DNA of 64,000 nucleotides from Streptomyces exfoliatus (GTDB lineage: Bacteria; Actinomycetota; Actinomycetes; Streptomycetales; Streptomycetaceae), in assembly GCF_000725545.1 (NCBI RefSeq), contig NZ_JNZP01000002.1, forward strand, positions 124,001 to 188,000, given 5' to 3'. Positions 59,874-64,000 of this stretch are shown here, in pieces. Numbering within the stretch: position 1 is the first letter of the stretch; every line of letters begins with the position of its first letter. The notes below the pieces were generated by a model, which saw only the letters and a program-made list of their open reading frames with translations, was not told the DNA's origin and ran no database searches. The translations under genes and the position numbers were made by a program.

Positions 59874-60536
59874 ATGAAGATCGGCATCATCGGCGCCGGC
59901 AACATCGGCGGCAACCTCACCCGCCGCCTCACGGCCCTCGGCCACGACGTGTCCGTTGCCAACTCTCGCGGCCCGGAGACCCTCACCGCGCTCACCGAGG
60001 AGACCGGCGCCACCGCCGTCACCGTCCCGGAGGCCGCGCGGGGCGCCGAGGTCGTCGTCGTCACCATCCCCCTGAAGAACGTCCCGGACCTTCCGGCCGG
60101 ACTCTTCGACGGCGCGGCCGACGGCCTCGCCGTCCTCGACACCGGCAATTACTACCCCCGGGAGCGCGACGGCCGCATCGACGCCATCGAGGACGGCGGC
60201 CTGACGGAGAGCCGCTGGACCGAGCTGCAGATCGGCCACCCGGTCGTCAAGGCGTTCAACGGGACCTACGCGCAGGACATCCTGGACCGGCCGCTGCCCG
60301 CGGGCGACCCCGAGCGCCTCGCCCTGCCCGTGGCGGGGGACGACGCGGCGGCGAAGGAGAAGGTACGGCTCCTCATCGACGAGCTGGGCTTCGACACCGT
60401 GGACGCGGGTGGGATCGACGACTCATGGCGCCAGCAGCCGGGCACTCCGGTGTACGGCCTCCGGGAAGGCGTCGACTCCGTGAAGAGGGCCCTCTACGAG
60501 GCCTCCCCCGAGCGCACGGAGGCCTTCAAGGGCTGA
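59874..60536 (+). CDS. NADP-dependent oxidoreductase, F420-reductase-like (DinB/FNO-type fold)
   Basis: 220 residues. An N-terminal Rossmann site MKIGIIGAGNIGGNLTRRLTALGHDVSVANSRG binds NADP (Asn-Ser-Arg at the end of strand 2). AAEVVVV-like strands, VLDTGNYYPRERDGRI and VVKAFNGTYAQDI follow, as in NADPH:F420 oxidoreductase-like proteins. GAAGGA precedes ATG. Expression is probably lifted by release of the divergent ArsR protein. Substrate unknown. Confidence 0.87.
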   Translation: MKIGIIGAGNIGGNLTRRLTALGHDVSVANSRGPETLTALTEETGATAVTVPEAARGAEVVVVTIPLKNVPDLPAGLFDGAADGLAVLDTGNYYPRERDGRIDAIEDGGLTESRWTELQIGHPVVKAFNGTYAQDILDRPLPAGDPERLALPVAGDDAAAKEKVRLLIDELGFDTVDAGGIDDSWRQQPGTPVYGLREGVDSVKRALYEASPERTEAFKG

Positions 60537-60597
60537 CCTTCCGGCCCGGTCCCGATCGGGACCGGGCCGGCCTCAGGCCGTGGTCGGGTGTCGGGCC

Positions 60598-61224
60598 TCA
60601 GGCCGCCGTCGGCCCTGGCGCCGTGAACGTGACGTCGGCGGCGGCCACCGTGACCTCCGCGTCGCTCCCGAGCGCGTACGCCGCGACCCGGGACACCGTC
60701 GCGGCCGGTATCGCCGCACTGATGCCGGGCGCGGCCGGGACGTCCTGGGTCGCGTGGGCGTCGTGCGGCACGACGACGCGATAGCCGCGCGCCAGGGCCG
60801 TACGGGCCGTCGCCTGGACGCACATCTCGGACATCACCCCGCAGACGGCGACGGCCCGCACCCCCGCCTCGGCGAGCAGGCCGCCCAGTGGCGTCTCCCG
60901 GAAACCGTCGTCGTGCGGCTTGCGGACGACCACCTCCAAGGGCCCTGCCTCGACGGGGTGATGGAGCCGCCAGCCGGGGGTGTGGGGTTCGTCCTCCGCG
61001 CCGGGCGGTCCGTCGTTCTGGAGGTGGACGACGAGCGCGCCGCCCCTGCGGGCCCGCGCGATCAGGTCGGTCGTACGGTCGACGAGCCGGGCGGCCGCGG
61101 GCACGGCCCCGTCACCGGTGACGAAGGCCGACTGCACGTCCACGACGATCAGGGCGTCCACGGGCAGCGCCGGCGCGACGCTCCCTGTCGGTGTCTGCGG
61201 GGCGGGCCCGGCGTAGTGATCCAT
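60598..61224 (-). CDS. Isochorismatase-family hydrolase
   Basis: 208 residues with the catalytic triad pattern: D in ALIVVDVQSAF, K in VVVRKPHDDGF, and C in CGVMSEMCVQATARTALARGYRVVVPHDAHAT. It lies convergent to the reductase gene. Relatives are nicotinamidases and related amidohydrolases; there is no associated siderophore gene, so isochorismate is unlikely as substrate. Confidence 0.9.
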   Translation of the reverse strand: MDHYAGPAPQTPTGSVAPALPVDALIVVDVQSAFVTGDGAVPAAARLVDRTTDLIARARRGGALVVHLQNDGPPGAEDEPHTPGWRLHHPVEAGPLEVVVRKPHDDGFRETPLGGLLAEAGVRAVAVCGVMSEMCVQATARTALARGYRVVVPHDAHATQDVPAAPGISAAIPAATVSRVAAYALGSDAEVTVAAADVTFTAPGPTAA

Positions 61225-61297
61225 CCGGCCATCATCACGGCCAAGGCCCCCCGCTGCCAGGGCATTTCGCCGACCGGAGGGCCAGCCGCGCTCCCGG

Positions 61298-61512
61298 TCA
61301 GGACGCCGGGTCGCGACGCCCGGCCCCCAGGAGGGCGAGGGTGGCGACCCGCAGCCACTCCGCCGCCTCCCGCACCGGCATGCGGCCCGCCCCGACCTCG
61401 TCGCCCGCCGCGTGGCCGAGGGCGATGATCGCGGCGACCAACCAGCCGGCGGGGGGCGCGGGGTCGAACTCGCCCGACGCCTGGCCCTGTTCGACGAGCC
61501 GGGTGAGCCGGG
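61298..61512 (-). pseudogene. TetR regulator remnant, C-terminal part only
   Basis: About 70 codons of a TetR C-terminal domain (ARLTRLVEQGQASGEFDPAP, GWLVAAIIALGHAAGDEV, then EWLRVATLALLGAG) with the DNA-binding half missing. Upstream sequence switches abruptly to the oppositely oriented fragment of another gene. The frame stays open by chance into that fragment. Confidence 0.6.
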
Positions 61513-61513
61513 C

Positions 61514-61723
61514 CGCATCACCCGTCTCGGGAACGTCCCCATCAACGGACGCATCAAGGAATGGGCGGTCACCTCGGCCCCCGCCGACCACGCCGGGATC
61601 CTGAACCGCTGGGAGGCGTTCAATTACACGCGCACGGCCGCCGCGTTCGCCGCCTTCGCCCTGCTGATCCTCCTCACCCTGCGCCGGGACGAGCCGGTCC
61701 GGCACCCCACGTCCAGGCGGTGA
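61514..61723 (+). pseudogene. DUF1772-family membrane protein remnant, C-terminal part only
   Basis: About 69 codons: RITRLGNVPINGRIKEWAV, the WEAFNYTRTAAAFAAFALLI membrane span and a basic tail. The family (anthrone-oxygenase-like) is normally ~150 residues with three more upstream spans, all absent here. It abuts the TetR remnant head to head, as if one deletion removed both 5' ends. Confidence 0.6.
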
Positions 61724-61730
61724 TCGCCGC

Positions 61731-62192
61731 CTACGAGACGGGACTCGTCACCCCGGGATCCGACGGGCCCGGCCGATCCGACGGGTCCAGCTGATCCGAC
61801 GGGTCCAGCTGATCCGAGGGGTCCAGCTGATCCGGCGGGCCCAGCCGATCCTGCTGATCCGGCAGTCCCGGCTCCGGGCACAGCAGGTCGCCGAGGGCCG
61901 TCAGGCGGATGAGCCGGAGGATCCAGGGCTGGTCGCAGACGAGGCTCCAGCGCGCACCGCGCCCGCGCGTGCGCCCGGCGCAGTGGGCGAGGAGGCCGAG
62001 CCCGGTGGCGTCGCAGAAGGTGAGGCGCCGGATGTCGACGGCGAGGGCGTCGCACTCCCGGACGAGGGCGTCGAGCTCGGGTCTCAGATGCCGGACGAGG
62101 ACGAGGTCGAGTTCGCCGCGCAGGGCGGCGACGGTGAGACCGCCGGTCGAGCGGACGACGAGGTGCGGGTCATGACGGGGGATCAGCTGCAT
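61731..62192 (-). CDS. STAS-domain anti-sigma factor antagonist with repetitive tail
   Basis: 153 residues. The STAS domain (about 8-110) has LTVAALRGELDLVLVRHLRPELDALV and LAVDIRRLTFCDATGLGLLAHC, with Cys-Asp-Ala-Thr at the phosphosite where D(S/T)(S/T)G is typical; the Thr may be the acceptor. The tail repeats DQLDPS and variants about five times. GGAG lies six bases before ATG 62192. It may be a substrate of SpoIIE-type phosphatases such as that at 45430. Confidence 0.85.
   Translation of the reverse strand: MQLIPRHDPHLVVRSTGGLTVAALRGELDLVLVRHLRPELDALVRECDALAVDIRRLTFCDATGLGLLAHCAGRTRGRGARWSLVCDQPWILRLIRLTALGDLLCPEPGLPDQQDRLGPPDQLDPSDQLDPSDQLDPSDRPGPSDPGVTSPVS
61757..61846. repeat. 18-bp coding tandem repeat, five units
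   Basis: Units start at 61757, 61775, 61793, 61811 and 61829; the 61775 and 61793 copies are identical (GATCCGACGGGTCCAGCT). They encode DQLDPS-type hexapeptides in the STAS protein's tail. Copy number probably varies between strains. Confidence 0.9.
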
Positions 62193-62394
62193 CGGACGCT
62201 CCACAGGGTGGCTCCATGTGTCGCTTCGAGCGTGGCCGCCCCCCTCCGGGGAGGGACGTTTCGCCTCGACCGCTGTCACCTGAATCGGTGAACGTACGGG
62301 CCTCCCGATCTCGTCCGCACGCCCGAAATCCGTACAGGGGTACGAGTGCGGCACCCGCACCCGTACCCCTCGGACGTTCCGCGGGGCGGCGGTC

Positions 62395-63816
62395 TCAGCC
62401 CGCGACGCGCGCCATCCAGGCCTCGACCTCGGCCGAGGAGCGGGGCAGGTCCCCCGACAGGTTCTCGTGGCCGACGTCGGTGACGAGGAGGTCGTCCTCG
62501 ATGCGGACGCCGATGCCCCGCCACTCCTCGGGCACGGTCAGGTCGTCGGGCTGGAAGTACAGGCCCGGCTCGACGGTGAGCACCATGCCGGGTTCGAGGA
62601 GGCCGTCGACGTGCTCTCCGTTGCGGGCCTGCGCGCAGTCGTGGACGTCCAGGCCGAGCATGTGCCCGGTACCGGCCATGGTGAAGCGGCGCTGGAGACC
62701 GAGCTCGTACGCGCGGTCGACGGGGCCCTCGATGAAGCCCCATTCGACGAGCCGCGCCGCCAGGTGCCGCTGGGCGGCCTCGTGGAAGTCGCGGAACGGG
62801 GCCCCCGGCTTGACCGCCGCCATGCCGGCCTCCTGGGCCTCGTACACCGCGTCGTACACCTGGCGCTGGACCGGGGTGAAGGTGCCGCTGACGGGGAGCG
62901 TGCGGGTGACGTCGGCGGTGTAGAGGGAGTGGGTCTCCACGCCGGCGTCGAGCAGCAGCAGGTCACCGGGGCGGACGGGGCCGTCGTTGTCCGTCCAGTG
63001 CATGATCGTGGCGTGCTCGCCGGAGGCGCAGATGGTGCCGTAGCCGACGTGGTTGCCCTCCAGGCGGGCCCGGCGGAAGAAGGTGCCCTCGATCCACCGC
63101 TCGGACGAGGCGATCGCCCGCGAGAGTTCGCCGACGCAGTCGGTGAAGCCGCGGACCGTGGAGTCGACGGCCTTGCGCATCTCGCCGATCTCCCAGGCGT
63201 CCTTGACGAGCCGGAGCCCGGACAGAGCCTCCTCCAGCTCGTCGTCGCGCTCCTCGTCGCTGATGACGGCGGCTTCGAGGGCCGGGTCGACGCCGCGGAC
63301 GATCCGGGTCGGCACGCCCGCTCCCGCGGCCAGGTCGCCGGCGGCGGTGCGGACGTCGCGGCAGGGCAGCCCGAGGACGACCTCGGACTCCGCGAGGGAG
63401 CGGCGGCGTCCCATCCACAGTTCGGCGGTGTAGCCGATCCAGAACTCGTCGTCGTCGCGGCTGTCGCGGGGCAGCTGGTAGCAGTACGCGTCGTGGCCGC
63501 CGTCCGCGCGGGGTTCGAGCACGAGGGCGCCGTCGCGGGCCTGGTCGCCCGTCATGTGCACGTAGCCGCTGTACGGGCGGAAGGGGTAGGTGTCGTCGTT
63601 GGAGCGGGTCTTGAGGTTGCCGGAGGGGACCACGAGGCGTTCGCCGGGGAAGCGCGCGGAGAGGGCGGCACGGCGGAGGGCCGCGTACGGCGCCTGCTCT
63701 GCGGGCTCGAGTCCCTGCCGCTCGGTGTCCGCCCACCCCGTCCTCATGAGCGCGGAGAGTTCCTCGGAGACGCCTCCGTAGAGGCCGTTCTTGCGACCCT
63801 TCGCCACGTCCTGCAC
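62395..63816 (-). CDS. Xaa-Pro aminopeptidase (aminopeptidase P family, M24B)
   Basis: 473 residues. An N-terminal AMP_N domain (FPGERLVVPSGNLKTRSNDDTYPFRP) is followed by the pita-bread metallopeptidase with metal ligands in LLLLDAGVETHSLYTADVTRTLPVSG (Asp, Asp), MAGTGHMLGLDVHD (His), VLTVEPGLYF (Glu) and GIGVRIEDDLLVT (Glu). It removes N-terminal residues before proline in the cytoplasm. GTG 63816 follows AAGAAGG. Typical length and complete ligand set. Confidence 0.95.
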   Translation of the reverse strand: MQDVAKGRKNGLYGGVSEELSALMRTGWADTERQGLEPAEQAPYAALRRAALSARFPGERLVVPSGNLKTRSNDDTYPFRPYSGYVHMTGDQARDGALVLEPRADGGHDAYCYQLPRDSRDDDEFWIGYTAELWMGRRRSLAESEVVLGLPCRDVRTAAGDLAAGAGVPTRIVRGVDPALEAAVISDEERDDELEEALSGLRLVKDAWEIGEMRKAVDSTVRGFTDCVGELSRAIASSERWIEGTFFRRARLEGNHVGYGTICASGEHATIMHWTDNDGPVRPGDLLLLDAGVETHSLYTADVTRTLPVSGTFTPVQRQVYDAVYEAQEAGMAAVKPGAPFRDFHEAAQRHLAARLVEWGFIEGPVDRAYELGLQRRFTMAGTGHMLGLDVHDCAQARNGEHVDGLLEPGMVLTVEPGLYFQPDDLTVPEEWRGIGVRIEDDLLVTDVGHENLSGDLPRSSAEVEAWMARVAG

Positions 63817-63956
63817 CTTCTTCCGGGTGAGTTGCTCGTCCGCCGGTCATCGGCGGCCTCCGGAAGGTACTCCCCCGGACGCCTCCCGGGTGCCCGGATC
63901 GGCCACTGGCACAGATCGGCCACACCGGTGGGGTCGCCGGGTCGATAATGCGAGGC

Positions 63957-64000
63957 ATGGCGAACGACAAGCTCAGCGATGCCCTGCGGGTGCTGGGGAT
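63957..64000 (+). CDS. Start of a gene running off the window end
   Basis: ATG 63957 opens MANDKLSDALRVLG before the window ends. There is no ribosome site; GATAAT (63944-63949) lies seven bases before the ATG, so a leaderless transcript is plausible. Fourteen residues are too few to identify the protein. It is divergent from the aminopeptidase P gene. Confidence 0.55.
   Translation, partial: MANDKLSDALRVLG

Noticed and set aside
60598..61224. Isochorismatase as part of a catechol siderophore pathway
   Set aside because: No dhb/ent-type genes are nearby and the stand-alone size fits nicotinamidase-like hydrolases.

Overview
The window is high-GC actinobacterial DNA, very probably from a Streptomyces chromosome. 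Supporting signs are G/C-ending codons, frequent GTG starts, 4-base ATGA/GTGA overlaps between cotranscribed genes, a SARP and two large LuxR-type ATPase regulators, and several apparently leaderless promoters. No rRNA, tRNA, insertion sequence or CRISPR array was seen.

Region 1 (1-11.2 kb) is a minus-strand unit. A lipoprotein-FecCD-FecCD-ATPase metallophore importer is followed by a 37-residue RiPP precursor gene, a strong hairpin, and then a leader-binding E1-like protein, a CocE/S15 hydrolase, a YcaO cyclodehydratase, a SagB-like dehydrogenase and a CydD-like exporter half (cut by the window edge). Two Fur-family, Zur-box-like 7-1-7 operators sit before the importer operon and just before the precursor gene. 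The importer box is shared with a divergent beta-propeller gene. I infer a metal-starvation-controlled azol(in)e peptide, possibly a peptide zincophore. This is the most novel-looking system here.

Region 2 (about 12-34 kb) is a dithiolopyrrolone (holomycin/thiolutin-type) cluster. It has a Cy-A-PCP NRPS with a cysteine specificity code, GMC oxidoreductase, thioesterase and acyl-CoA dehydrogenase in one overlapping operon. It also has an EpiD/PPC-decarboxylase-like flavoprotein, a globin, two MFS exporters and a GliT/HlmI-like dithiol oxidase with CPYC. Extra genes are two methyltransferases, a glycine-oxidase-like flavoenzyme, a RidA protein and a second thioesterase whose nucleophile Ser is Gly; no N-acyltransferase is visible. 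Two operator families divide it. TACGGTC-S-GACCGTA elements precede the thioesterase, SARP and NRPS genes (production). GGCAAC-N4-GTTGyC elements precede a methyltransferase, the exporter, the dithiol oxidase and the XRE-cupin regulator gene (self-protection).

Region 3 (34-64 kb) is mostly ordinary chromosome. It holds an AhpD-like protein and a pirin; a phosphoesterase/BON pair; a Rieske-FAD oxidoreductase; a HAD phosphatase; a CDGSH/heme-oxygenase-like pair; and an Lrp regulator. A molybdate unit follows, with a HTH-Mop regulator, ModA and a ModB-ModC fusion. Next come a PP2C phosphatase, a TPR/Ser-Thr kinase pair and a LuxR ATPase regulator. A TetR protein with an extra C-terminal domain stands divergent to an amino acid permease/amidohydrolase operon. 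Then come two MarR genes, an ArsR/reductase pair, an isochorismatase, a scar joining two truncated genes, two STAS-like proteins and an aminopeptidase P. At 63957 a new gene begins and runs off the end.
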